Assembly: GCA_012656075.1 (NCBI GenBank)
Contig: JAAKBF010000247.1
Coordinates: 372,001-436,000 of the forward strand
Direction of reading: 5' to 3'
Length of the DNA stretch: 64,000 bases
DNA from: Phytophthora hibernalis
Taxonomy: Eukaryota > Oomycota > Peronosporomycetes > Peronosporales > Peronosporaceae
How positions within the stretch are numbered: position 1 is the first letter of the stretch; each line of letters opens with the position of its first letter. A program made the translations under genes and the position numbers. The notes under the pieces were generated by a model. It ran no database searches and was not told where the DNA came from. It saw only the letters and a list, made by a program, of their open reading frames with translations. Shown here in pieces: positions 35,594 to 46,707 of the stretch.

Positions 35594-38500
35594 ATGGCGA
35601 GCTCGCCGATCACAAAGCAGGAGTTCCTGGGAGCGGTGACGCTTGTGGCATTCTCGTCCGATGGATCTCTACTGTACGTGGGTATAGGTCCCACAATTTT
35701 TCTGTATAGCGCCGCCACCGGTGAGCTGCTGGGCGAGCACAACGTGTTGACACGAGGCATCCTGCACGGCTGCGATGTCGTTGAAATTCCTGACCCCAGC
35801 ACTGCAACGAGCCCGTTTTCAGGCGCTTTCTTCGGTCAGAAACGCGTGTCATGTTTCCAGAACCTCCCGCAGACCCCTGGGGCTGCACGGGGATTGAGGA
35901 GTTCGTGGTACTGGGCAAACCGAAAGTGTTTTGCGACTGGGTGTTCGATGTGCAGTTGTTGGTGGATGATTTTGCGTTGGTGAAGGATGAGAACAAGAAA
36001 CAATTGGTTGCTGTGGGCCTTGCACACAACTTGGTGCAGATTTGGGACCCCGTGCGCAACGATATTTTGCGCAGTGTGCAGTGCGCTGAGCGTTGTATTC
36101 TGTACGCGTTGGCATTTCAAGGACGGTCGCTCGATGAACTTGTGGTCGCTTCAGGAACGGTCTTCCAGCAGATTTTGCTGTGGAATCCGATGGAGAAGAG
36201 GTGTGAAGAGACGAACTCAGCTGTGGAGCCTGCGCAACGGCTGCATGCTCACGATGGCGTGCTGTTCAAGCTAGCGTGGTCGTCGGATGCGCGCTCATTG
36301 GCTTCTGTCTCGGACGATCGCACTGTGCAGCTTTGGTCGAACAATGGAAAAACTACGGCGGAGCAACTCCACTTACCACGAACGGCAAGCCGTGCAGAAC
36401 TGCTTGAGGGTGAGTACTCTCCGGTGTTCCGAGCCTGGGGTCATACGGCACGTATTTGGGATGTATCTTTCTGGGAACGCGGTGTGGTGACGGCGAGCGA
36501 GGATGGTCTTTGTAAGCTATGGGATGTCGACGGCAAATGTGTCGCCACTTTGCAAGGACACGTGGGCAGACACGTATGGCGTGCTGGTGTCCACCCTTCG
36601 CAAAAGGTGATCGCTACGGGAGGTGGTGACGGTTCTGTGAAACTCTGGGATATCAAACGCCAGCTTATGTCCTCATCCGACGGTGGAAGCGACTTGTGTA
36701 AAACTATCCGTGTTCCTATTACGGCTCCATTTACTGCATTGAAAAAGAAGAAGGGGCCGTCATCTCACAGTGTGCGCAACATTGTCATCAACTCTCTCGA
36801 CAGCGGTAATACGGCATTTGTAGCCTCAGAGCATGGCGAGATTTTCCGTCTGAACCTGCTTTCACTCCAAGCAGAACTCTTCTTTACGACCCCACCTGTC
36901 GACGGCGCACCCGTTCAAGGACGAGTTGGTGGGTTGTCCACATTTTCAATTGATTTTCGGGGCGATACTTGCTGCTTGGCGACATAACGGGTCGTGTATG
37001 CATCGTTGAAGCATCCACGGGTAATCTGATAAATTCGTGGACTACACAAGCCAATGTTCGGATCATGAAGATTTGGTGGGAGCAAGAAGACGCTCTTTTC
37101 GTTAGTAGTGCTAGTGGAGTTCTCTCTGAATGGAAGCCAACCATCGCAGAGGTAAGTGAGGATTTGGCATCACCCTCTGTGACGATGAACCTTGTAGCAA
37201 CGTTCAAAATTCCAGCGAAGAGCTCAACGCCATCAATCCTGGTGGTTGACAAGTTGTCCACAAGGAATATTATTGGAGGTGATGGCCATGGAAACGTGTA
37301 TGTGTTCCATCGCTCGCTTCTTGCAATCAACAACCACGAGAAATCGACGGCAGTGCAACTTCCAGCACACGTGCTCAAAGGTGTCCACGGACGTGAATTG
37401 GTGGCATCACTTCTGCTGTCCCGAGAAAAACACGATGCGTGTACCGTCATGCTATCTGGGGGCCACGACGGCTACATTTGCTCATTTGCACTAGAAGAAG
37501 ACGCGTGCGGAGCGCTATCTGCTGTACAGGTGGGGCGTGAATCTATCCGTGGTATCTCCACAGTCAAACAACTTTGGTGGAGTCCATCTACTGATGGCGA
37601 GACTACGAGTGATCTCATGGTGTTTGGTTTCCATGCAGCACAAGCTGTTCTGCACAACTTTTCTGCGCAATATCGAGTTTTCAACGTTGAATGTGGTGGT
37701 TGGCGCCGTCCGCACGCGCTTTTTACCGTAGAAGATGAGGATTCGGCGCTACCTCATCACACATTTGTGTTCACGCCCCCGGCAACACAGAAACAGCAGG
37801 TTGACATCAAGGTGCATTCGACTCTGTTGAGTGGGGTCGATATCTCTGCAGTCTCAAAGCCCCCAACTTTCTCAAAGTGCTGTCTACACGACCATCATCA
37901 CGGCCGAATGACGACGTGCGTAGTGTTCCTTGGAGATGAGCGACTGGTTACAGCAGCAGAGGACAATAGTCTCATGCTGCATCGTCGTCGCGCTCGTAAC
38001 AGCCAAGACAAAGGCAAAAGCTTGCGCTGGGACAGTGTGGCCACTGGAACTGCGCACACCACTACTGTGCGAGCGCTTACAACGTTCCGACGCACAAATG
38101 ACGATGGCGTCGAAGAGCACATCATTATCTCGGGTGGTGGAAAGCAACGCCTGAATGTTTGGCTAGTTCGGGGAGAAAACGACCTGCTTCGGCATATCTG
38201 CGGTCACGAGCCAGCTAATGCAGCACAGGATCATCGCATTCTTGGCCTCGCAACTTTTTCTATCTCGTCCGCCTCGGGTGAATATCGACTTGTGGCGGCT
38301 TGCAACTCCGAGGGTTCTATCCAGCTTCTGCTGCTGGACGTGAATCATGGCGAACTTTTCGAGCTGGGCGACTGTCGATCAACGTCAAGAAAACCCATTC
38401 TGTCCTGTGTTGGCTTTCAAGAAGGCGCTGGTGATGCAATGGTTGCCGGAATAGCAGTTGGCTCCACTGACGGTTTAGTGACGCTGTGGGATTTAAGTGC

Positions 38501-39026
38501 CCTCCTTGAGGAGATCGCAACGCTTTTTCTATCCGACGGAGGCGTGGAGCTGTTCCGTGAAAAACTACAGGAGCTGGTTTGCGGCATGCAACCGAATGGC
38601 AGCTACTTGGCGCACGACATGGGCACGAACTGCATCACTCTCGTTTCATACGTGAAAAGTACAAGTGAAGGAAGCCTCGATGTCACTCTTATTAGCGGTG
38701 GAGATGACCAGAACCTGTCCCTGCGTGAACTTCGCTTCCCAGCGTTCCAAATGCTGTCAGAGGCTCGGGCGATCAATGCTAGCGGCTCAGCTATCAAAAC
38801 TGTTGCATGCATTGACGGTCAGGACGTCTTTGCCGCCGGCTACGACCAGCGTGTGAGCAAGTGGAGCATTCATCGCGATGAGAATGGCAATAAGGTGGAG
38901 TGGCGAGGGGCTGCGTTCTCGGAGTGTGCCGATATCGCTGATCTCGCAATCCGGCAAACCCCAGCTGCTGACGAAGTTGCTGTTGTCGGCCAAGGCCTGC
39001 AAATGATACAGTTCCAACGCAATTAA
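35594..39026 (+). CDS. WDR6: WDR6-like tRNA methylation cofactor (WD40)
   Basis: About 1,140 residues of WD40 repeats in a single exon. Family hallmarks are ELVVASGTVFQQILLW, HDGVLFKLAWSSDARSLASV followed by SDDRTVQLW, RAWGHTARIWDVSF and ASEDGLCKLWD. Together they fit WDR6 (yeast Rtt10/Trm734), the partner of the FTSJ1/Trm7 2'-O-methyltransferase that modifies position 34 of the tRNA anticodon loop. The family usually has about 1,000-1,150 residues, so the length is right. The frame changes at 35854-35856 (T run) and 36959-36962 (G run), each as one missing base. The ATG at 35594 sits in a good context (CACCATGG). Confidence 0.8.
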
Positions 39027-39377
39027 AGCTACTCGAACAGGGATGCTATAGCGTTAGTTCAGCAATGAGTCACACGTGGGGCATCGAGCGAGTGAATAGA
39101 ATCGCATGCATTTTTCTGGGGTTTTGTTCCTAGGATAATATCCACATCGCCAGCTTTAGAAGAATGGACCAACACGTAGCAGCAAATACTTCTTGTCGTG
39201 GTTGAGGTGGCGGTTCAGCTTCCCTTGTCTCTTCACCTAGCACCAACTCCGTCGAAGAAACAACTGCAGAACCCCGCAGCTCACAGCATTGGAACACTTG
39301 AGCTTCAGTCCACCACCGCGACGACGAAAAAATCTTCAACCAAAATCCAGTCTCCGCACGCCGACAACACGTGCGGC

Positions 39378-39946
39378 CTACTGACCGAAGGTGTTCTCGC
39401 CGCTGTAGGTGATGTAGAGGAAGCCATCCACATCTTTCTGTTCTTCGTAAATGTTCGACATCAACGCAGCTATAAGAGGCACCACCACGTCAACAAAAAC
39501 GTAAGTGAACAGAATCAACTAAACTGTAGCATCGAGGGCCGTACCGGTGGGTGGGAGGACGTTGTTGATGAAGATGAAGATTGCCTTCTCGGGGCTCAGT
39601 TTGATGCGCTTCCGGATCACGTACACGAACTGACCGACTGTCAGATCGGCCGGCACCAAGTACTTCTTCTTGTCAATGTCCGGGATGTCGCTGCGGTCCG
39701 CCTTCTCACAAATCACCTGCAAATGTCCTGCTGTCAGTTACTGGCACACTAGACAACCAGCTATACACTGAACTCCACGCACCGGAATTCGGTCCGGGTA
39801 CTTGGATCGGATGCGCTGCGCTTCGGCTTGGCGCTTCTCTGCAAAACCGACGCCATCAAACGTCGTTAACGCTTCCTGTCTGCAACTTCAAGAGGCGAAG
39901 AGACTTGGCACGTACCGAACGGGTGCTCCTTCTTGAACGAGCTCAT
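39378..39946 (-). CDS. ATG8: Autophagy ubiquitin-like protein ATG8
   Basis: Four exons (39946-39916, 39838-39783, 39716-39545, 39469-39378) join in phase to 116 residues, the usual ATG8 length. The sequence includes FEKRQAEAQRIRSKYPDRIP, KKYLVPADLTVGQFVYVIRK, FINNVLPPT and EQKDVDGFLYITYSGENTFG, with one extra Gln after the conserved Gly. ATG4 would remove that residue to expose the Gly for conjugation to phosphatidylethanolamine on autophagosomes. The hydrophobic pockets that bind AIM/LIR motifs are conserved. Confidence 0.95.
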
Positions 39947-41771
39947 CGTTGCAGCAAAAAGGCTGGCGGTGTCTTCTTCTCGCTAGTGTTTCTCCGAGGT
40001 AGTTACGTCTGCAAGCAAAAACAACAACGCAGCGCCTCCAGTCAGTCTCTAGGACGCGGTACCTCCGAGCGAAAGGTCGCTGCACACTATTAGCACCCCC
40101 AAAGCGCACGCTGCACCCCCAACAGACGCTAAATCCAAGCGCAAATGCAGGCGTGGTTCGGTCTGTCGCAACCCGGCCCACAGAGCGAGTTGAGAGGTGC
40201 GAGCTGCTGCTACGCTACCGCCGCACACGCGCGCACATGCCAGGTCGTGGGAGGCACAGCGTGGCGAGCGCTACCGCGAGCAGAGCCGCAATCTGGTTAC
40301 ATGTACTTGCCTTGGACGTTTCTTCTCGGCTTCCCCACTTTCTTTGTGTGAGGGAGCCTTCGCCGGAACAAAAGCCACTACAAATGCCCAACCCTAGGAC
40401 GCGAATAAGGCTAATCTGTAGTGTGAGGGACATTAATTCAGGGCTCTATGCCTTTTCGCAACGTTGGTTTGAGGGGATTTGTATGGATCAGGTCTTCGAG
40501 AAGGGTACGTAATTCACCTCCGATTTGAAGTCAAATTGCTTTGGAGGACGAGAGACCATCACTCTGCAGGTTGAACCATGCGAAACTCGGCGGAATATGC
40601 GATGCCAGGTATTATAGTTGTCCAGGAGCTTCTCGATGCAGGACATCGTGGCGATACGAAGAAGGAAAGGTGCACGCATGGGGTCACTTCTTGTTCGGGC
40701 GACTTCTTTCGCCGTGCCCACTGCAAAATCAACATGGAGCAGATTGGATCAGGCCGGCGATGACGCCGCGCCAGGAAGGCAGATGGAAACGTCGCGGTGA
40801 CTTGCAAAACAAGGCGAGGCGAATGTGCTCCAGCTTGGGCTGGGCGATTTGTATCGCATAACGGTAAACTCGACTCTGCGCGGGGACTGATTTGCATCGT
40901 GCAAATTGCATGGTGGGCAGCGCTGCACCTGAGCGGCTCGACGATCACCTCGCTCGAGTCCGAGTTGAGTGACATCGGCGGGGACGGGGACATCAAAACC
41001 ACCATTCGGTATTTATACATGCATATGTATCCCTACTGCAATGAACGTCGGATTCGCCGCATGCCGAGATGCATTCATGGTCACGAAAGAGGTATCCGAT
41101 GTGAGCAAGGCGTTGCTGTAGTGCAGCTCGCGCTTCAACATCACTCCACAGCCATCACAGTGTGGCAGACACAACTCGAAGATAGATGGCTGCGTCGCGC
41201 CACGCTGAGGCCTGCGATTGGTCGAAAAAGGGTGGTAAAATTGTAGAGTGGAGTGCTTTTCACTTGGACTTTGTATTGGACCAAATCCACTCAATTTCGC
41301 CACACCATTTGAGTCGACTCAAATCACATTTTGGACACAGGTTCCTTACAAACACCAAGAGGTGTTTTGAAAGCGCAAAAGGGATAAAACCTCTTGAAGC
41401 CGCTATGGACTCCCGGAGCGGACGTTATGAACAGATTTGTTCTTTCTCTGGTGAAGCCTTCTCCGGGAAACCACACGCAGACTCGACGCGGACCCCGCAC
41501 CACAACCCAAGAACGCGCCAGCCGCTTCCTCCCTCTTTCTGTAAGTGTCGGCGTCAGCTGCGTGCGTCCTGCCTCGCCGTGCTCTTCCCCTACTTCCCCT
41601 ACCGGACGCTTGCCCCCTTCGCTTCACCGACTGGTCGAACTGCGGATCCTCGATCTTTCCTTGGATTTCGAGGGGTGAAGCAGGGAGAATCACGTAGAAT
41701 GGGAACCCCCACTTACTCAGTTGCTGCTTGGTGCTGCAGATTAAGCGTCTTCACCCGCCGCTTCCTCCAAC
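39947..41771. other. Intergenic stretch without a supported gene
   Basis: About 1.8 kb between the divergent ATG8 and RAB1 genes. It has one TACATGTA at 40298-40305 (about 350 bp upstream of ATG8) and an 18-bp perfect palindrome, ATTTGAGTCGACTCAAAT, at 41307-41324. Open frames overlap on both strands without domains. The part after about 41,400 is probably RAB1 5' leader. Confidence 0.55.
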
Positions 41772-42679
41772 ATGAACCCCGAATAGTACGTCCAGGGCTA
41801 AGATCTAGCCAGCTGAACAGCAAGACTAACAAGAGGCTGTTGCGTGCAGTGACTACCTGTTCAAACTGCTGCTGATCGGTGACTCCGGCGTCGGAAAGTC
41901 GTGTCTGCTGCTCCGTTTCGCGGACGACACGTACACGGAGAGCTACATCTCGACCATCGGCGTGGACTTTGTGCGTGACCCCCTTCCACCCTTCCACCAG
42001 ACTGCTGAGGAGGGGTCATTTAATAGCAGGATAGCTGACTTATACTTCTGTGATTTATCCAGAAAATCCGTACGATCGAGCTGGACGGCAAGACCATCAA
42101 GCTCCAGATTGTACGTTTGAGGGAGATTTTTCCACCTTTCTGGGGTGACCAACGAACACGCAGCTAACATTTAAAGGTTACTTTTGTAGTGGGACACGGC
42201 CGGCCAGGAGCGTTTCCGCACGATCACAAGCAGCTACTACCGCGGTGCCCACGGTATCATCGTGGTGTACGACGTGACGGACCAGGAGTCGTTCAACAAT
42301 GTGAAGCAGTGGCTGCATGAGATTGATAGGTGCGTCCCAGCTCTAGATTTGGAAATCTCGCGGAAGGAACTGATTAATATGTCGCTGTACTTTCAGATAC
42401 GCTTGCGAGAACGTCAACAAGCTGCTGGTCGGTAACAAGAGCGATCTGACGGCCAAGCGTGTGGTGAGCACGGACGCCGCCAAGGAGTTTGCCGAGAGCT
42501 TGGGCATCGAGTTCCTGGAGACCAGTGCCAAGAACGCCGCCAACGTCGAGAAGGCCTTCATGATGATGGCTGCTCAGATCAAGAAGCGCATGGCCAACGC
42601 CCCTGTGGCCCCCAAGGCTGGCGTCAAGTTGACGCCCGGCCAGCAGGTTCCGTCCAACGGCGGGTCGAAGTGCTGCTAA
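41772..42679 (+). CDS. RAB1: Small GTPase RAB1/YPT1
   Basis: Five exons (41772-41785, 41850-41970, 42063-42110, 42190-42329, 42397-42679) give 201 residues. The G motifs are [11 protein letters not shown] (G1), STIGVDF (G2), WDTAGQERF (G3), GNKSDL (G4) and ETSAK (G5). The effector region [16 protein letters not shown] and the sequence around [20 protein letters not shown] are typical of RAB1. The C-terminus ends in two Cys for geranylgeranylation. RAB1 directs ER-to-Golgi vesicle tethering and also supports autophagosome formation. Splice phases all agree. Confidence 0.95.
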
Positions 42680-43089
42680 GCAGTGTCGTTTAGTCCTGTT
42701 TGCCTCGCGTCGCACGCCAGCTGATTTGTCTGCAGTCTACGTTCGGCACCTTGTGCGCCGAGGCACGAGATGAGAGCTGAGTTGTTCCCAAGGAACTCAG
42801 GGGTCAGGACAGGATAAAGATCAACAAAGCTGGTGCGCGGCGCGGGTGAATGGCTGTTCGAGGATTCAGTGGTGTTTGGAAAAGGGCATCGAGCTGCGCT
42901 TGTTTAGGTCAGCTTTTTACCCTTCTACAAGATTTCGCTTTCTCGGTTTTGGCTGAAAGGAACGACAACGAATGCTACGCTGGTTAGTTGTGACCCTATA
43001 CATGGTATATTCTTTCTCTTTTACAAGCGGGTGTTCGAGCCTTGTTGTTGCTTTCTTCGGTTGTAGTACATTGTAATGGGCTTCGGGGA

Positions 43090-44055
43090 TCATCTGTAGA
43101 TCTGCAAACGAAAGCTGCTGCGTCGCTTATTTCTTTGCCTTTGAGAATGCAACGCGCAATGAGCTTGTTGCGTGAGAATCCTTGTAGACGAGATACTGAA
43201 TTCGGGCTCACGCTTTTTGCGTTTGACAGACTGCAAGATCCATTCTGAGGGGCAAGCAGTTTGCTTCAGCGATGGTAATTAGCATATCCTCTGTAAGCGA
43301 TGGCTTACCTGGACTCACGAATTTGACCTTGCCAGAGCTCTATCGAATCAGCATTCCAGATTAGATGCGACTTACATTCCTGTTTTGCAAATACAATCCC
43401 TACCTTGAGCACTTTATCTGCCTTGGACCCGTTCAGGTTGGTACCGACAATGTGCGTGACTCGTGTGGCGGCGAGCATGGACCTGAAAACAATTTACACA
43501 ACGACTGTCAATCAAATGATCGTCGACACGGTTGGGCTTCACACGTACGCAACGTTTCCTCCATGTTCCTGCACCAACTTCGCCAGGTAGTACCTGCACC
43601 ACACAACGAAAGCGGCATCCAACGTGAGCAGTTGAGCATACAGTGTGCTACCAGGCAGCTCTCGTATAGACGTACGACGACACTTTGCCTGTGCGTCCAT
43701 TGAACACAATTCGACAGCCCTGTCGAGAGACAAAGTCAACCACAGCATCGCAATCCGCAGCGAATGCAACATCCAAACCTTGAAAATAGCCGACTCCAGA
43801 GCTCTCTCTTTCTCTATAACAGCATCAAGAGTAAAAATCACGTGAGCGCTCATGTTGCAGTTGCATGTCCAGCTTACTTAAGTACTACTCACTCTTGCTG
43901 TCGCCAGTTTGCGGACGCTTCTCCAAGAAGAACTGGTCCTTCTTCTGCTCGGACCAGCGTCTCCTGGTCTCTTCCTCTTCTTCTCTCTCTCGAGCACTCT
44001 TGACGCGCCGCTCATTGCGCGACGTTGGGCCACTCGGCCCATTCACAGCAAACAT
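43090..44055 (-). CDS. BRCT domain protein, REV1-type BRCT without polymerase
   Basis: Seven exons (44055-43893, 43813-43779, 43719-43676, 43593-43549, 43482-43404, 43327-43309, 43244-43090) join in phase at every boundary with GT-AG introns to give 179 residues. None of the exons is long enough to stand out on its own. The N-terminus is charged (REREEEEETRRRWSEQKKDQ). The BRCT domain reads IFKGCRIVFNGRTGK, YYLAKLVQEHGGNVASML, VTHIVGTNLNGSKADKVLK and VKFVSPEWILQSV, closest to the BRCT of REV1. A basic tail follows. No polymerase domain is present before the stop at 43090. BRCT domains bind phosphopeptides or PCNA in DNA damage tolerance. It shares a 140-bp divergent promoter with SEC13. Confidence 0.75.
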
Positions 44056-44153
44056 CGCTGACAAAAAATCAAAAGTGGTCCAGATAAGGCAAGTTTTGAC
44101 CAATTTTTGCCACGGACAAAAAATGAGGACCAAAATTATAGTCTTTAGTCCCA

Positions 44154-44173
44154 TGGGGGTACGCGTACCCCCA
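44154..44173. promoter_or_regulatory. 20-bp perfect palindrome in the SEC13/BRCT divergent promoter
   Basis: TGGGGGTACGCGTACCCCCA reads the same on both strands and sits 22 bp upstream of the SEC13 ATG and about 100 bp upstream of the BRCT gene ATG. The centre is ACGCGT. Such a site could bind a dimeric regulator. Confidence 0.6.
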
Positions 44174-44195
44174 CATTCAAGAAAAGACGACGAAG

Positions 44196-45325
44196 ATGGA
44201 GATCGCGGGGCAGTTTGCGGCGCCTCATGGCCAGCCTTACGCGGCCCAGCAGCAGCGTGAGGCGCCCGTGACCAGCATCGACACGGAGCACAACGACATG
44301 ATCTACGACATCCAGCTGGACTACTACGGCAAGCGTTTGACCACGTGCTCGTCGGACAGGACCTTCCGCGTGTATGACGTATCCAAGGCGATAGTAGCGG
44401 GTGGAGACAGCGACGAGCACTCGGCGGCCAAGGACGCGCAGCAGCCTCAACAGGAGCAGGAGATGCACGTTCTTCAGCACGCGGTGCCTCTGGTCGACGA
44501 CTCGGCGGCCCCGATCCACCGTGTGGCGTGGGCCCACCCCAAGTTCGGTGCAGTACTGGCACTGGCTGCCCAGGACGGAAAGGTCTACGTCTACAGGGAG
44601 GAATTGGTCCAGCAGGGTACCGGGGGTGTCGGCAACGTGACAGAATGGCGTCTGAAGCACGTGCATGACTTCCACTCGCTCGCTGTGCTCAGTGTGGCCT
44701 GGGCGCCGTACGAGTACGGCTTGTGTCTGGCGTGTGCGTCAGCGGACGGGCAGGTGTCGTTCCTTACTCGCATGCGCGAAGGATGGGTGGTCTCGTCCAG
44801 CTTCCGCAACTCGGACGAGGGCATGGGCTGCACGGCGGTGAGTTGGGCGCCGTACAACTCGTTGGGATCACAGGGGCCCAAGGACCCGTTCAACGTGTTG
44901 TAACCGGATCGTGCAATGACGCAGTGACTATCTGGCAGCTTGTTACTGCTCCTCAGGAAGGCGGAAATGCTGGCAATAGCTACTGGGAGGTTGTGAAGAC
45001 GCCCTTGTACGGACACAATGACTGGGTTCGTGACGTGGCGTGGGCACCGAACGTGGGGATCCCGGTGAACGTGATTGCGTCGGGATCGGACGACCACACC
45101 GTGCGCGTTTGGACTCAAGACGAGGCGGATGGAGAGTGGGAGTCGCACGTGATGCACAGCTTCCGCGCGCCGGTGTATCGGATAAGCTGGTCTCTTACGG
45201 GCTCTGTGCTCAGTGTGGCTGCTGGGGACGACGAGGTCACCTTTTGGAAACAGCAGAGTAACCATGAGTGGACACAAATGTCGTCTGTAACCGATCAGGG
45301 AGCAGCTACAATCTCGAGTAACTAG
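44196..45325 (+). CDS. SEC13: SEC13, COPII coat and nuclear pore WD40 protein
   Basis: A six-bladed WD40 protein of about 375 residues. Hallmarks are VTSIDTEHNDMIYDIQLDYY, GKRLTTCSSDRTFRVYDV, HRVAWAHPKFGAVLALAAQD, VLSVAWAPYEYGLCLACASA, DWVRDVAWAPN and ASGSDDHTVRVWTQDE, then VYRISWSLTGSVLSVAAGDD. SEC13 pairs with SEC31 in the COPII cage and with NUP145C/NUP96 in the nuclear pore. It is slightly longer than yeast SEC13 because of an acidic/Gln-rich insert (EHSAAKDAQQPQQEQE). The frame changes at about 44,890-44,900 as one missing base. Without that correction the protein would stop at 44903. Confidence 0.88.
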
Positions 45326-45459
45326 ATGCGAACAGCTTGTCGTTGACCTCCTAGCTGTACGGCTTGGTGATCGCTGCTATCGTACGAATACTAGGGTCAC
45401 TGGTGAGCATGAGTTTATCATCACCGCTTTATTTATGCCTGGTTCACGGTCATGCCAAG

Positions 45460-46563
45460 TTACGACGACGTATGGTAGACGCGCATAGCGTATGATGCAA
45501 CGTCTAGCAGCTGAAAGTGCTCACTGGCACCATCCACGAGCCTTTTGTCAGCCTCAGCAATGCGCAGACAGATCTTGGCCTTCTTCACGTCGTTGAGTTT
45601 GTCCAGTGCCAGCACGTCGTCATTCAGCTGCCGCAAAATTGTCAGCACCGGGTATCCAGCCAGGAGAATACTCTCAATGTCCGTCTTCATCTTCTCAAAA
45701 CTGTTGGAGCCCACAGAGGCCCAGAACTGCTCCAGCAGCTCCGGTGGAGCAAGGCCCGCGACAGCAATAACGTCATCCTCCGACAGATTATCCTCTCCAC
45801 AAAGCTGTTTGGCACTCTGGAGGTAGTTAATTGCCTTACGCAAGTCTCCATTCGAGCACTCCAGCAGCGAATCCAGCACCGAGTCCGACACGTTCACGTG
45901 CTCTTCTGAGGCGATAAAGCGCACACGAGACGCCATGGAGGTCTTTTCCAGCGGCGCAAAGCGGAACTTGGCGCATCGTGAGGCCACAGGCTCAATGATG
46001 CGGCTCACGTAGTTACAGATGAGGCAGAAGCGCGTGACCTTGGAGTAGTTCTCCATCATGCGGCGTAGTGCCGACTGCGCGTCGCCCGTCATAGAGTCTG
46101 CCTCGTCCAGCACAATGATCTTGAAAGGCGGCAGGCCGCTGGCAGTGCTGATGGCGCCTTGGGCGAAGCTCTTGACCTTCTCCCGCACCACCTTAATGCC
46201 TCGGTCATCGGACGCGTTCAGCTCCAGGAAGCGGCCGTTCTTGCGGAAGTCCGGGCCAAAGAGCTGACGTCCCACAGCGACGATGGTGGACGTCTTGCCC
46301 GTGCCTGGAGGTCCGTAGAACAGCAAGTGCGGCAGCTGTCCATTGGCGATGGACGTCTTGAGGGTCGCCACCACGTGCTCCTGGTGCGAGATCTCGTCCA
46401 CGTTCTTGGGACGGCTACAGTGCAGCAATAACGGAGTAAAACCCGTCAGAAAATCGTGGACAGACTGGAGTCAATGCAGATGCAGATGGTGCACGTACTA
46501 CTTCTCCACCCAGGGCAGCACGGGCGCCGGGAGCTTGGCCTTGGACGACGTGGAGCTGAACAT
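45460..46563 (-). CDS. Replication factor C small subunit
   Basis: Exon 1 (46563-46499) splices to exon 2 (46414-45460) to give 339 residues, intact throughout. The splice creates the conserved WVEKYRPKNVDEI start. Motifs are the Walker A loop FYGPPGTGKTST, Walker B VLDEADSM, sensor 1 FCLICNYVSRI, the arginine finger in SRCAKFRF and sensor 2 GDLRKAINYLQ. RFC opens and loads PCNA at primer ends. The sequence with GRFLELNASDDRGI and SALRRMMENY fits the RFC2/RFC4 group; the exact subunit is not settled. Confidence 0.9.
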
Positions 46564-46610
46564 AAGCTATGATCCTGGACTGGTTCGCGCCACTTTGCGT
46601 GCGTAACCTC

Positions 46611-46624
46611 CGTAACCGGTTACG
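46611..46624. promoter_or_regulatory. Palindrome in the RFC/ankyrin divergent promoter
   Basis: CGTAACCGGTTACG is a perfect 14-bp palindrome, preceded by a related half site GCGTAACC at 46601-46608. It lies in the 144 bp between the two divergent start codons. The AACCGTTAC-like halves resemble MYB-type sites. Confidence 0.45.
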
Positions 46625-46707
46625 CATGGGTACGCTTGTCAATTTGAAGTCGCTTTCAAACATCGACAAGAAGTGAGTGACCGAAAATTCTTCACAACTG
46701 CAAGAAA

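Noticed and set aside
40541..41303. Several 100-150 codon frames on both strands between ATG8 and RAB1
   Set aside because: Mutually overlapping, no domain and no coherent splice phases.
41394..41678. 94-codon plus-strand frame before RAB1
   Set aside because: More likely RAB1 5' leader; no domain, and the RAB1 start at 41772 is fixed by the conserved N-terminus.
43885..44562. 225-codon minus-strand frame opposite SEC13
   Set aside because: It is Arg/Pro/Ser-rich shadow coding of the GC-rich SEC13 gene; only its last part (from 44055) is real, as exon 1 of the BRCT gene.
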